A stretch of 64,000 bases of DNA from Glycomyces sp. L485 (GTDB lineage Bacteria; Actinomycetota; Actinomycetes; Mycobacteriales; Micromonosporaceae), in NCBI RefSeq assembly GCF_022548875.1, contig NZ_JAKZEW010000009.1:50110-114109 (forward strand), in the 5' to 3' direction. Shown here one piece after another: positions 24,585 through 32,246 of this stretch. A program made the translations under genes and the position numbers. The notes beneath the pieces were generated by a model. It did not search any database. It had not been told where the DNA came from and saw only the letters and a list, made by a program, of their open reading frames with translations. Every line of letters starts with the position of its first letter. The stretch's first letter is position 1.

Positions 24585-24664
24585 GCGCGAGCTTCACCAG
24601 CGAGGTCGCTCCCAGCGGAACGTTCCGCGTGAGCATCACTCGCTGAACCGGACCGACACCTCGG

Positions 24665-25249
24665 CTAATCGGCGGCGGCGATCAGATCGAGGGCCGCGTC
24701 GAGGCTGCGCAGGGCGCCGGCGTTGTCCACCCGGGTCAGGGCGAAGGCCGAGACGACGAGGCCGGTGCAGGCGTCTGCGAGCCTGTCCCGCCGGTCGTCC
24801 GGGAGGTCGGGGAGGTGGGCGCGGAGGCCGACGGCGATGGCGTGGTGCAGCTCGGCGCGGTAGTCGGCGACGGTCTTGCGCACGGTCTGGTCGTGGGCGA
24901 TGGGCGCGCCCGCGGTGTTGACGAGCAGGCACCCGTTCTCGGACGCGAAGGAGCCCGCCCGCTCCAGCGCACCGCGCAGGCCGCGCAGATAGTCGAGGAT
25001 CGCGTCGGGCTCGACCCGCTCGGCCGTGAGGGGCCGCAGACGCGGGCGGACGACCTCGTCGAGGTAGCTCCCCACGGCCGCGTCGAACAGGCCTCTCTTG
25101 CTGCCGAAGGCGTGGTAGATGCTCGACCGGCGCAGCCCCGTGGCCGCCTCCAGTGCGGGGATCGAGGCGTCCTCGTACCCGTGCGCCCAGAACACCGCGC
25201 GGGCGGCGCGGACGGCCTCAGCGGTGTCGAACGTCTGCACTCGCCCCAT
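24665..25249 (-). CDS. TetR-family transcriptional regulator
   Basis: The protein has 194 residues from ATG 25249 (MGRVQTFDTAEA); an in-frame ATG at 25264 would add five. The N-terminal HTH is clear (PALEAATGLRRSSIYHAFGS followed by KRGLFDAAV), with a TetR_C-like ligand-binding half. It is divergent from a DUF1304 membrane protein and an oxidoreductase; the intergenic region carries two copies of its probable operator, so it should repress itself and both targets. The likely ligand is a small lipophilic or electrophilic compound; that is inference from the oxidoreductase. Confidence 0.9.
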   Translation of the reverse strand: MGRVQTFDTAEAVRAARAVFWAHGYEDASIPALEAATGLRRSSIYHAFGSKRGLFDAAVGSYLDEVVRPRLRPLTAERVEPDAILDYLRGLRGALERAGSFASENGCLLVNTAGAPIAHDQTVRKTVADYRAELHHAIAVGLRAHLPDLPDDRRDRLADACTGLVVSAFALTRVDNAGALRSLDAALDLIAAAD

Positions 25250-25267
25250 GTCCGAGCCCCCCATTTT

Positions 25268-25310
25268 GAAAAACGATCGTTCCAGTATATAGTTTTGGAA
25301 CGATCATTTC
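25268..25310. promoter_or_regulatory. TetR operator pair in the divergent promoter
   Basis: Two near-identical palindromes, AACGATCGTT (25272-25281) and AACGATCATT (25299-25308), each flanked by GGAACGATC/GATCGTTCC arms. Together they form one larger inverted repeat centred near 25289, in an AT-rich stretch with TATAT. The arrangement suggests two TetR dimers covering the divergent promoters. Confidence 0.75.
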
Positions 25311-25363
25311 AATAAGGTCGGTGCCGCGGGAGCCGATCCCCGCCCGACAGGGAAGAGGTTTCC

Positions 25364-25750
25364 ATGGTCATCGCAGGTCTAGTGCTCGTCGGGGTGGCGG
25401 CGCTCGTGCATGTCTTCATCTTCTATCTGGAGTCGTTCGCCTGGACGAGCGAGCGGGCGCTCTCGACGTTCCGCCTGACCGCCGCCGAAGCCGAGGCGAC
25501 CCAGGGCCTGGCATTCAACCAGGGCTTCTACAACCTGTTCCTCGCGATCGTCGCCGCCGCCGGCATCGGGTGCACCGCCGCGGGCCAGACCGCGGTGGGG
25601 GCGGCGCTCGTGTTCGCCGGCGCCGGCTCGATGGCCGCCGCGGCGATCGTCCTCGGCCTGTCCGACCCGACTAGGCGCGGTGCGGCCCTCAAACAGGGGC
25701 TGATCCCGCTGCTGGGCGTGATCGCGCTCGCCATCGGCCTGGCGCTCTAG
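25364..25750 (+). CDS. DUF1304 family membrane protein
   Basis: This 128-residue protein has four predicted transmembrane helices. It carries the family pattern HVFIFYLESFAW and NQGFYNLFLAI, typical of DUF1304 (about 120 residues). Its function is unknown; such genes often sit with oxidoreductases under TetR or MarR control, as here. It is preceded by the TetR operators and followed 60 bases later by the oxidoreductase gene. Confidence 0.88.
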   Translation: MVIAGLVLVGVAALVHVFIFYLESFAWTSERALSTFRLTAAEAEATQGLAFNQGFYNLFLAIVAAAGIGCTAAGQTAVGAALVFAGAGSMAAAAIVLGLSDPTRRGAALKQGLIPLLGVIALAIGLAL

Positions 25751-25810
25751 GCCGCACAGCCGTCCATTCGCGTCAACGGGGCCCACGAGGCCCGAAGGAG
25801 CATCGTCAGC

Positions 25811-26824
25811 ATGTCGCAAGCAGTCAGCACGCAGGTCCAGCTCGTCCGCCGCCCGCACGGTTGGCCTGCCCACGAGGACTTCCGGATCGAGAAGGTCGCC
25901 TACGGCGAGCTCGAACCGGGCCAGGTGCGGGTCGCCAACGAATTCATCTCGGTCGACCCGTACATGCGCGGGCGGATGAACGACGCCAGCAGCTACGTCG
26001 CACCGTACGCGCTCGGCGAGACGATGACCGGCGGAGCCGTAGGACGGGTGGTCGAATCCGCTTCCGATGAGCTGCCGGTCGGCAGCGTCGTGCTGCACCA
26101 GCACGGCTGGCGCGACCTCGTCCAGGAAGACGCCTCGGCCTTCCGCGCCGTGCCGGAACTGCCCGGCGTGCCGCTGTCGCTGTATCTGGGGATTCTCGGC
26201 ATGACCGGACTGACCGGCTACGTGGGCCTCACCGCGATAGCCGGCGTGCAGGGCGGTGAGACGGTCTTCGTCTCCGGCGCCGCCGGAGCCGTCGGGACCG
26301 CCGCGGGCCAGATCGCGAAGCTGCTCGGCGCAGAACGCGTCATCGGCTCGGCCGGTTCACCGGAGAAGGTGGCGCTCCTGACCGACAAGTACGGCTACGA
26401 CGCGGCCTTCGACTACAAGGACGCGCCGGTGCGCGAGCAGCTCCCGACGCTCGCCCCCGACGGGGTGGACATCTTCTTCGACAACGTCGGCGGCGACCAC
26501 CTCGAGGCCGCGCTCGACGTCATGAACGAGGGGGGCCGCATCGCCCTGTGCGGCGCGATCGCCGTCTACAACGCCACCGAGAAGACTCCCGGGCCGGACA
26601 ACCTCGTCAACGTCATCACCCGGAGTCTCCGCCTTCAGGGCTTCACCCTCGGCGGGTACCTCCACCTCGCACCTGAGTTCAACCAGCGCATGACCGAGTG
26701 GTTCACCGCCGGGAGGATCGCCTACGACGAGACCGTCGTCGACGGCATCGACCACGCCGTCGACGCCTTCCTCGACATGATGCGCGGGGCGAACACCGGC
26801 AAGATGGTCGTCCGCACCGCATAG
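25811..26824 (+). CDS. NADP-dependent MDR-family oxidoreductase (zinc-free)
   Basis: The 337-residue enzyme belongs to the leukotriene B4 dehydrogenase/curcumin reductase branch. The N-terminal block SVDPYMRGRMNDA is diagnostic, and the cofactor site is VSGAAGAVGTAAGQIAKLLG. These enzymes reduce alpha,beta-unsaturated ketones, so a role in detoxifying reactive enones under the adjacent TetR is plausible. Its 3' 468 bases are overlapped on the other strand by the extended end of the SpoIIE-like phosphatase frame. Confidence 0.92.
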   Translation: MSQAVSTQVQLVRRPHGWPAHEDFRIEKVAYGELEPGQVRVANEFISVDPYMRGRMNDASSYVAPYALGETMTGGAVGRVVESASDELPVGSVVLHQHGWRDLVQEDASAFRAVPELPGVPLSLYLGILGMTGLTGYVGLTAIAGVQGGETVFVSGAAGAVGTAAGQIAKLLGAERVIGSAGSPEKVALLTDKYGYDAAFDYKDAPVREQLPTLAPDGVDIFFDNVGGDHLEAALDVMNEGGRIALCGAIAVYNATEKTPGPDNLVNVITRSLRLQGFTLGGYLHLAPEFNQRMTEWFTAGRIAYDETVVDGIDHAVDAFLDMMRGANTGKMVVRTA

Positions 26825-28087
26825 ACGGGACGCGGCCCGCGGGTCAGGGAATATGGGGACAGGTAACAGTCGGACGATGATCAGGGCGATGTCGTCGCGC
26901 GCGCCGCCCGCCACTCCGAGGTCGGCCAGGACTTCATCGGCCAGGCGTTCGGGGCTGTGGGTGCTGTGACGGCTCAACGCCTCGCCCAGACGGTTCAGCC
27001 CCGCGTCGATGTCCTCCCCTCGACGCTCGATCAGCCCGTCGGTATAGAGCACGAGCGTGTCGCCGTTGGAATAGGACTGCCCGGCCTGGGAGCACGGAAC
27101 GTTCTGGGGGCGGGCGCCGAGCGGCGGGTCGACGGCCTTGTCCAGCTGTTCCCAGCCTCCTTCCGGATGCACCAGGAACGGGGGCGGGTGCCCTGAACTG
27201 CTGTAGATGATCAGGTGGCTGGGAGGATCCACCATCGCCTTGACGGCCGTGGTGTTCGACGCGCCCTCGACCGATCGGGCGTACAGGCCCAGGACCTCCA
27301 GCGCGTGCCCTGGCCGCTCCAGGGCGCGGATCGCGGCGCTCAGCGCGCTGCGCAGCATGCCCATCACCGCGGCCGCCTCCAGGCCGTGGCCGACCACGTC
27401 GCCGACCGCCACCGCGAAGCGGCCGCCCGGCAGGTCGACCAAGTCGTACCAGTCGCCGCACACGTTCAGTGACCCGGTGGCGGGCAGATAGCGCACCGCG
27501 ACGTTGTCGTGGTGGCCCAGGTCCGGTGACTGGAGCATGGCCTCCTGCAAGGTGAGGGCCACCTGGCGCTCGCGCGTGTGGGCCAGCCGCAGCTCCTCGT
27601 TGACGTGTTGCAGCTCGCGGGCCCGCGCGTAGAGCTCGGCCTGCAATGCCGCACGCTCGGGAGACCTGTCGCCGGAGCTGTGGGATCGGACGAACTCGGT
27701 CACGTTCTCCACTCGGTGGATGATCCATTCGACCGTGCCGTCCGGGCCGACGATCGGCGTGTTGATAGGCGACCACCAGCGCTCCTCGAACACCCCGGGC
27801 CTGCCCATGACGGGGATGTCGTACTTCTGCAGGGCCATCGTGTCGGGCTCCCGAAAGAGCAGGACCCGGTGCAGCGACGCGTTCAGGTTCCGTACCCCGT
27901 CGGCCTCGGGGTCGGCCGCATTCTCCGGGAAAGCGTCGAAGAGGTGCCGCCCGAGCAGATCCTCCCTCGTGCGGCCGGTAGAGTTCAGATAGGCCTGGTT
28001 CACCCCTGCGATCACCAGGTCCGGACCCAGCACCAGAAACGGGCTCGGAGCCGCCTCGAACAACGCGGCGTAATCCAGGTCCGCCAT
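26357..28087 (-). CDS. PAS-SpoIIE (PP2C-type) serine phosphatase, with an unusual antisense tail
   Basis: From ATG 28087 (MADLDYAALFEAAP) the frame gives a PAS domain (about 5-120), a linker helix (ELRLAHTRERQVALTLQEAML) and a SpoIIE phosphatase domain. Metal-site motifs NVCGDWYD, VAVGDVVGHG, LVLYTDGLIERRG and GARDDIALIIV are intact. Such proteins dephosphorylate anti-anti-sigma factors. The domain ends near 26870, but no stop follows: the frame continues to 26357, adding about 170 residues wholly antisense to the oxidoreductase gene. That tail looks non-native. An ATG further upstream (28144) is a possible start. Confidence 0.85.
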   Translation of the reverse strand: MADLDYAALFEAAPSPFLVLGPDLVIAGVNQAYLNSTGRTREDLLGRHLFDAFPENAADPEADGVRNLNASLHRVLLFREPDTMALQKYDIPVMGRPGVFEERWWSPINTPIVGPDGTVEWIIHRVENVTEFVRSHSSGDRSPERAALQAELYARARELQHVNEELRLAHTRERQVALTLQEAMLQSPDLGHHDNVAVRYLPATGSLNVCGDWYDLVDLPGGRFAVAVGDVVGHGLEAAAVMGMLRSALSAAIRALERPGHALEVLGLYARSVEGASNTTAVKAMVDPPSHLIIYSSSGHPPPFLVHPEGGWEQLDKAVDPPLGARPQNVPCSQAGQSYSNGDTLVLYTDGLIERRGEDIDAGLNRLGEALSRHSTHSPERLADEVLADLGVAGGARDDIALIIVRLLPVPIFPDPRAASRLCGADDHLAGVRPAHHVEEGVDGVVDAVDDGLVVGDPPGGEPLGHALVELRCEVEVPAEGEALKAETPGDDVDEVVRPGSLLGGVVDGDRAAQGDAAPLVHDVERGLEVVAADVVEEDVHPVGGERRELLAHRRVLVVEGRVVAVLVGQERHLLR

Positions 28088-28225
28088 CTCCGACCGCCTC
28101 TGCGCCCTGTGCGCGACCTCGCGAACACACCCTTCAAGGGTCACGCTACACCCGCATGCGGAGGCGAAGCGGCAGGACGAGAATGCACCGTCGGCGGCGA
28201 TCCGGGCGCGTCGCGGCGGCGGCCG

Positions 28226-28696
28226 CTAGTCCAGGCCGAGCTGCTTCTTCAGGCGGGCGACGTGGCCGGTGGCCTTCACGTTGTACTGCGCCAACTCGAT
28301 CTCGCCGTCCTCGTCGATGACGAACGTCGAGCGGATCACGCCCTGCACGGTCCGGCCGTAGTTCTTCTTCTCGCCGTACGCCCCGTACTCCTCGAGCACC
28401 TTGTGCTCGGGGTCGGACAGCAGCGGGAAGGTCAGGCCGTCGCGCTCGACGAACTTCGCGAGGCCCTCGGTCTCGTCCGGGCTGATCCCCAGCACCGCGT
28501 AGCCGGCGGCCTGCAGACTCGCGAGGCTGTCGCGGAAGTCGCAGGCCTCCTTCGTGCAGCCGGGGGTCATCGCGCGCGGATACGCGTAGAGGACCACCTT
28601 GCGGCCCCGGAGGCTAGACAGGGTCACCATGTCACCGGTGTCGGTGGCAAGCGTGAAATCAGGTGCTGCGTCACCAGGCTGAAGTCGTACATTCAC
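28226..28696 (-). CDS. Peroxiredoxin, BCP family (second copy)
   Basis: This 156-residue thiol peroxidase has APDFTLATDTGD, the peroxidatic Cys in YPRAMTPGCTKEACDFRD and the resolving-type Cys five residues later. I chose GTG 28696 (VNVRLQPGDAAPDF); the upstream frame (to 28759) gives an unnatural N-terminus and no better ribosome site is visible. It is about 40% similar by eye to the copy at 17767-18225, so the two are old paralogues. Confidence 0.92.
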   Translation of the reverse strand: MNVRLQPGDAAPDFTLATDTGDMVTLSSLRGRKVVLYAYPRAMTPGCTKEACDFRDSLASLQAAGYAVLGISPDETEGLAKFVERDGLTFPLLSDPEHKVLEEYGAYGEKKNYGRTVQGVIRSTFVIDEDGEIELAQYNVKATGHVARLKKQLGLD

Positions 28697-28791
28697 AGCA
28701 CGGAAGACTACCGTCCGTACCTGACAATCGCCTGGGAGCTCGCTCGACGAAACCTGCACGGCCCCGCCTTGACGAGACGCACCTCATTATT

Positions 28792-28808
28792 GCAAGATTA
28801 TTGCAATA
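28792..28808 (+). promoter_or_regulatory. Nur-type (nickel) operator upstream of the ECF transporter operon
   Basis: TTGCAA-GATTA-TTGCAA is an exact match to the TTGCAA-N5-TTGCAA consensus known for Nur, the nickel-responsive Fur-family repressor of Streptomyces. It lies 90 bases upstream of the first transporter gene and 96 bases from the divergent peroxiredoxin start. Confidence 0.75.
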
Positions 28809-28897
28809 GCCCAAAGGCGGGTTGTTGATTCCACCTGTCGGCGTCCTGCAACCAGCACGGCGCCGACGGCCACCCCGGTTGAAAGGCGGCCACGTCA

Positions 28898-29599
28898 ATG
28901 CCCGACCTCGCCCTGCACATCCCCAACGGGATCATCGGCATCCCGACCTCGCTGGCGTTCGGCCTCGCCGCCGCGCTGGCCGTCGGCGCGTGCGTCGCGG
29001 CGGCCCGGCGCGGCCTCGACGAACGGCTCGTCCCGCTGGCCGGGCTCGCCACGGCGTTCATCTTCGCCGCCCAGATGCTCAACTTCCCCGTCGCAGCCGG
29101 CGTCTCGGGGCACCTGCTCGGCGGGGCGCTCGCCGCCGCGTTGCTCGGACCGGGGCTGGGGGTGCTGTGCGTGACCGTCGTGATCGGCGTGCAGGCGCTG
29201 CTGTTCGCCGACGGCGGCGTCTCGGCCCTGGGCCTGAACGTCGTCAACATGGCCGTCATCTCGACCTTCGCCGCCTACGGAGTGATCGCCTTGGCCCTCA
29301 AACTCCTCGGGCGCACCCGCGTCGGACTCACGGTCGCCGTGTTCGCCGCCTCCGTGGTCAGCGTCGTCGCCGCCGCGGCCGGTTTCCTCGTCGAGTTCTG
29401 GATCGGCGGCGAGCCGATCGGTCAGTCCTTCGGCGCCGTGGCCGCCGCCATCGGATCCGTCCACGTCCTCATCGGAATCGGCGAAGGCGTCATCACCGCC
29501 GCGGCCGTCGTCGCAGTGGCCCTCGCCCGCCCCGACCTCGTCTACGCCCTCAAAGGCGCCCGGATCGCCGAACCCGCCGCCGTCAAGGAGATCGCCTAG
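28898..29599 (+). CDS. Nickel/cobalt ECF transporter substrate-specific subunit (CbiM/NikM)
   Basis: The 233-residue membrane protein has about seven helices. It begins MPDLALHIPNGIIG, in which the family's metal-binding N-terminal His is present but the usual HIPDG reads HIPNG. The conserved AAQMLNFPVAAGVSGHLLGG and GIGEGVITA segments are present. It is first of four coupled genes (M-N-Q-O). The upstream Nur-type box suggests nickel rather than cobalt as substrate; this is inference. Confidence 0.92.
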   Translation: MPDLALHIPNGIIGIPTSLAFGLAAALAVGACVAAARRGLDERLVPLAGLATAFIFAAQMLNFPVAAGVSGHLLGGALAAALLGPGLGVLCVTVVIGVQALLFADGGVSALGLNVVNMAVISTFAAYGVIALALKLLGRTRVGLTVAVFAASVVSVVAAAAGFLVEFWIGGEPIGQSFGAVAAAIGSVHVLIGIGEGVITAAAVVAVALARPDLVYALKGARIAEPAAVKEIA

Positions 29600-29602
29600 C
29601 CC

Positions 29603-29950
29603 ATGAAGACCTCAAGGTTCGTACTCATCGGCGCGCTGGTCGCCCTCGTCCTGGCCGGCGGTGTCGCACTGTTCGCCTCCTCCTCACCCGACGGGCTCGA
29701 ATCAGTCATGCTCGACGGCTGCGAGACCGGTGCCGACGGCGAGATCTCCGGCGGCGCCTGCACCGCCCAGAAGGCCGGCGAGCACGAGATCGGCGGGCCC
29801 CTCGCCGACTACGGCATGTCGTTCGTGGGCTCAGAGACCCTCGGCGGCTCGCTCGCCGGAATCGTCGGCGTCCTCCTCGTACTCGGCATAGCCACCGGCC
29901 TGTTCCGGCTCCTCGCGCGCGGGCCGGGTCCGAGAAACGGGGAAGCGTGA
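29603..29950 (+). CDS. ECF transporter small subunit with PDGLE motif (CbiN/NikN-like)
   Basis: The 115-residue protein has two membrane helices (about 5-27 and 78-103). The external loop contains SSPDGLE, the PDGLE signature of the accessory subunit that assists metal loading by the M component. It starts 3 bases after cbiM and its stop overlaps the start of the Q subunit (GTGA). Confidence 0.9.
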   Translation: MKTSRFVLIGALVALVLAGGVALFASSSPDGLESVMLDGCETGADGEISGGACTAQKAGEHEIGGPLADYGMSFVGSETLGGSLAGIVGVLLVLGIATGLFRLLARGPGPRNGEA

Positions 29951-30708
29951 GTGCCGCCGAAGGCCTTTACCGGCCCGGAACCTCGCCGCTGCACCGCCTC
30001 GCCCCGCAGACGAAACTCGTGGCACTCGTGGCGCTGACGTTCGCGGTCGTAGCCACCCCGCGCGAAGCGATGTGGGCCTTCGGGGTCTACGCACTGCTCC
30101 TGGCGTCCCTGTTCGCCCTCGCGCGCGTCCCGGCCGGCTGGATCGCCTCCAGAAGCCTGGTCGAGACGCCCTTCCTGCTGCTGGCGTTCGCCTTCCCCTT
30201 CCTGTCCGGCGGCGAGACCCTCCAGTGGGGATTCCTTGAACTCTCGGTCGAAGGCCTATGGGCCGGATGGAACCTCATCGCCAAGGCCACCCTCGGCGTG
30301 TGGGCCGCACTGCTGCTGGCCGCCACCACCCCCGTCGCCGACCTCCTCGCCGGGCTCTCGCGGCTGCGCTGCCCCGAGATCCTCCTCCAGATCACCGCGT
30401 TCGCCATCCGCTACGCGCACCTGACCGTCGCCGAGCTCGCCCAGATGCGCCGCGCCCGCCTCGCCCGATGCGACGACCCGAGGTTCCTGTGGCAGGCCGG
30501 TGCGCTCGCCCGCGGCCTCGGCGTGGTGTTCATCCGGTCCTTCGAACGCGGCGAACGCGTCTGGCAGGCCATGGCCGCCCGCGGCTACACCGGGCGGCTC
30601 CCACTCGACGTCAGCCCCGCCGGCGCGAGCGTCGCCCAATGGGGCGCCGCCATGGCCGCGCCCGCGATCGCCGCGAGCGTCGCCCTCTGGACGGCGGTCG
30701 GCGCATGA
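29947..30708 (+). CDS. ECF transporter T component (CbiQ)
   Basis: This 253-residue permease couples the substrate subunit to the ATPase. It has about five membrane helices and two ARG-like coupling motifs, seen near AQMRRARLARC and AMAARGYTGRL in the cytoplasmic helices. The GTG start overlaps the preceding stop and its own stop overlaps the ATPase start, so all four genes are coupled. Confidence 0.92.
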   Translation: MSAAEGLYRPGTSPLHRLAPQTKLVALVALTFAVVATPREAMWAFGVYALLLASLFALARVPAGWIASRSLVETPFLLLAFAFPFLSGGETLQWGFLELSVEGLWAGWNLIAKATLGVWAALLLAATTPVADLLAGLSRLRCPEILLQITAFAIRYAHLTVAELAQMRRARLARCDDPRFLWQAGALARGLGVVFIRSFERGERVWQAMAARGYTGRLPLDVSPAGASVAQWGAAMAAPAIAASVALWTAVGA

Positions 30709-31454
30709 CCGCGTTGCAGGTGACCGGGCTGCGGCACGTCTACCCCGACGGGCACCGCGCCCTCGACGGCGTCGACCTCGACGTCCGAGCCGGTGAACGC
30801 GTCGCCGTCCTGGGCCCCAACGGGGCCGGGAAGACCACACTCATGCTCCACCTCGTCGGGCTCCTCGACGCCACCGAAGGCTCCGTCGCCGTCGGCGATC
30901 TCGAAGTCGCCAAGCAGACCCTCCCCGAGATCAGGCGCCGGGTCGGCATCGTCTTCCAAAGCCCCGACGACCAGTTGTTCATGCCCACCGTCGCCGCCGA
31001 CGTCGGCTTCGGCCCGGCCAACCTCGGCCTCAAAGGGCCCGAGCTCGACGCCCGCGTGGAGGCCGCGCTCGCCGACGTCGGACTCACCGACCTCGCCGGC
31101 CGGCCCCCGCACCACCTCTCGGTCGGGCAGCAGCGGCGCGCGGCCCTCGCAGGAGTCCTAGCCATGCGTCCCGAGATCGTCGTCCTCGACGAGCCGAGCG
31201 CGAACCTCGACCCCGCCAGCCGGCGCGAACTCGCATCGATCCTGCGCGCCACCGCCCCGACGCTGCTCCTGGTCACCCACGACCTGCCGTACGCGCTGCA
31301 GCTGTGCGAACGGGCCGTCGTCCTCGACGCCGGCCGCATCGTCGCCGACGCGCCGACCGCCGAGATCCTCGCCGATGCCGCCCTGCTGGAGCGGCACCGG
31401 CTCGAACTGCCGTTCGGATTCTCGCTGGAGGCCGCGCTGGCCTCCAGGCCGTGA
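30705..31454 (+). CDS. ECF transporter ATP-binding protein (CbiO)
   Basis: This 249-residue ABC ATPase energises the metal transporter. Walker A is GPNGAGKT (37-44), the Q-loop lies in IVFQSPDDQLF, and Walker B is VVLDEPSANLD. The signature is HLSVGQQRRAAL, LSVGQ in place of LSGGQ, a substitution tolerated in this family. The H-loop is TLLLVTHDLPYAL. The gene ends 1 base before the stop of the convergent DsbA-like gene, leaving no room for a terminator. Confidence 0.95.
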   Translation: MTALQVTGLRHVYPDGHRALDGVDLDVRAGERVAVLGPNGAGKTTLMLHLVGLLDATEGSVAVGDLEVAKQTLPEIRRRVGIVFQSPDDQLFMPTVAADVGFGPANLGLKGPELDARVEAALADVGLTDLAGRPPHHLSVGQQRRAALAGVLAMRPEIVVLDEPSANLDPASRRELASILRATAPTLLLVTHDLPYALQLCERAVVLDAGRIVADAPTAEILADAALLERHRLELPFGFSLEAALASRP

Positions 31455-31455
31455 A

Positions 31456-32181
31456 TCAAGAGGCGTTCGCGATCGCCGCCTCGACGTTCACCGAGAAGTT
31501 CGCGGGCTCGACGACCTCGCCGTTGACCTTCGCCGTCGGCGTGCCCGAGACGCCCTGGTCGCCGGTGGCCGACTCGGTTCCGGCCTGCACCCAGCCCTTG
31601 TAGGTCGCGTCGTCGACGCACTGCTCCCAGTCGGCGCCGAGCCCCGTGTCCGAGCCGATCTCCTTCAGCTCCGCGTCCGTCAGGCCCGGCGTGTTCTCGG
31701 CCGGCTGGTTCTCGTACAGCGCCAGGGTGTAGTCCAGGTACTCCTGCTCGCCGACGTCAGCTGCGCACACGGCCGCCGCGGCGGCCCTGGTGGAGTACTC
31801 GGTGCCCTGGCTGAGCCGGTCGAGGATCGCGATCGGGTGGTAGAAGACGGTCACCTCGTCCTCGTCCGTCCACGACTGGATGTCCTCGGCGTAGGCCGAC
31901 TCGAACTGGTTGCACGCCGGGCACAGGTAGTCGATGTAGATGTCGACCTGGGTGGGCCCCGACCCGACCTGCACCGCGTAGTCGTCGGAGGTGGCCGCCC
32001 CCGGGTCGTTGACCTCGTACTCCGGCTCTCGGTTCAACCAGATGCCGATGCCCAGGAGGCCTCCGATGAGGACGATCGCTCCGCCGATCGCGACCCCGAA
32101 CACGATCCTCTTGCGCCTGGCCTCCGCCGCCTGCCGCCTCCGCAGTGCCTCAGCGGCCTGCTTGCGATCCGACTTTCCCAT
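31456..32181 (-). CDS. Membrane-anchored DsbA-like thiol oxidoreductase
   Basis: The 241-residue protein has a Lys/Arg-rich cytoplasmic N-terminus and one membrane helix (about 26-49). The extracytoplasmic DsbA-type domain has active site CPAC (C87, C90, in YIDYLCPACNQFE) and cis-Pro region GVSGTPTAKVNGE. Two more cysteines (VCAADV, WEQCVDD) are likely structural. It probably introduces disulfides into exported proteins. I used ATG 32181 (MGKSDRKQ); a longer frame to 32388 overlaps the divergent CopC-CopD gene. Confidence 0.9.
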   Translation of the reverse strand: MGKSDRKQAAEALRRRQAAEARRKRIVFGVAIGGAIVLIGGLLGIGIWLNREPEYEVNDPGAATSDDYAVQVGSGPTQVDIYIDYLCPACNQFESAYAEDIQSWTDEDEVTVFYHPIAILDRLSQGTEYSTRAAAAAVCAADVGEQEYLDYTLALYENQPAENTPGLTDAELKEIGSDTGLGADWEQCVDDATYKGWVQAGTESATGDQGVSGTPTAKVNGEVVEPANFSVNVEAAIANAS

Positions 32182-32246
32182 GCCTTCCAGTGCCTCTCTC
32201 AAACCGTCGGTCGATCGCGAGGCGGATTCGAGTAGTCTCAGCGGCG

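Noticed and set aside
24615..24628. Perfect palindrome GCGGAACGTTCCGC between the beta-galactosidase and TetR genes
   Set aside because: It lies between two 3' ends, not in a promoter. It resembles the TetR operator only in GGAACG and is too short for a terminator claim.
28811..28897. Possible cobalamin riboswitch upstream of the ECF transporter
   Set aside because: The leader is under 90 bases and lacks a recognisable B12 box. The GTCGGCG/CGCCGAC hairpin alone is not enough.
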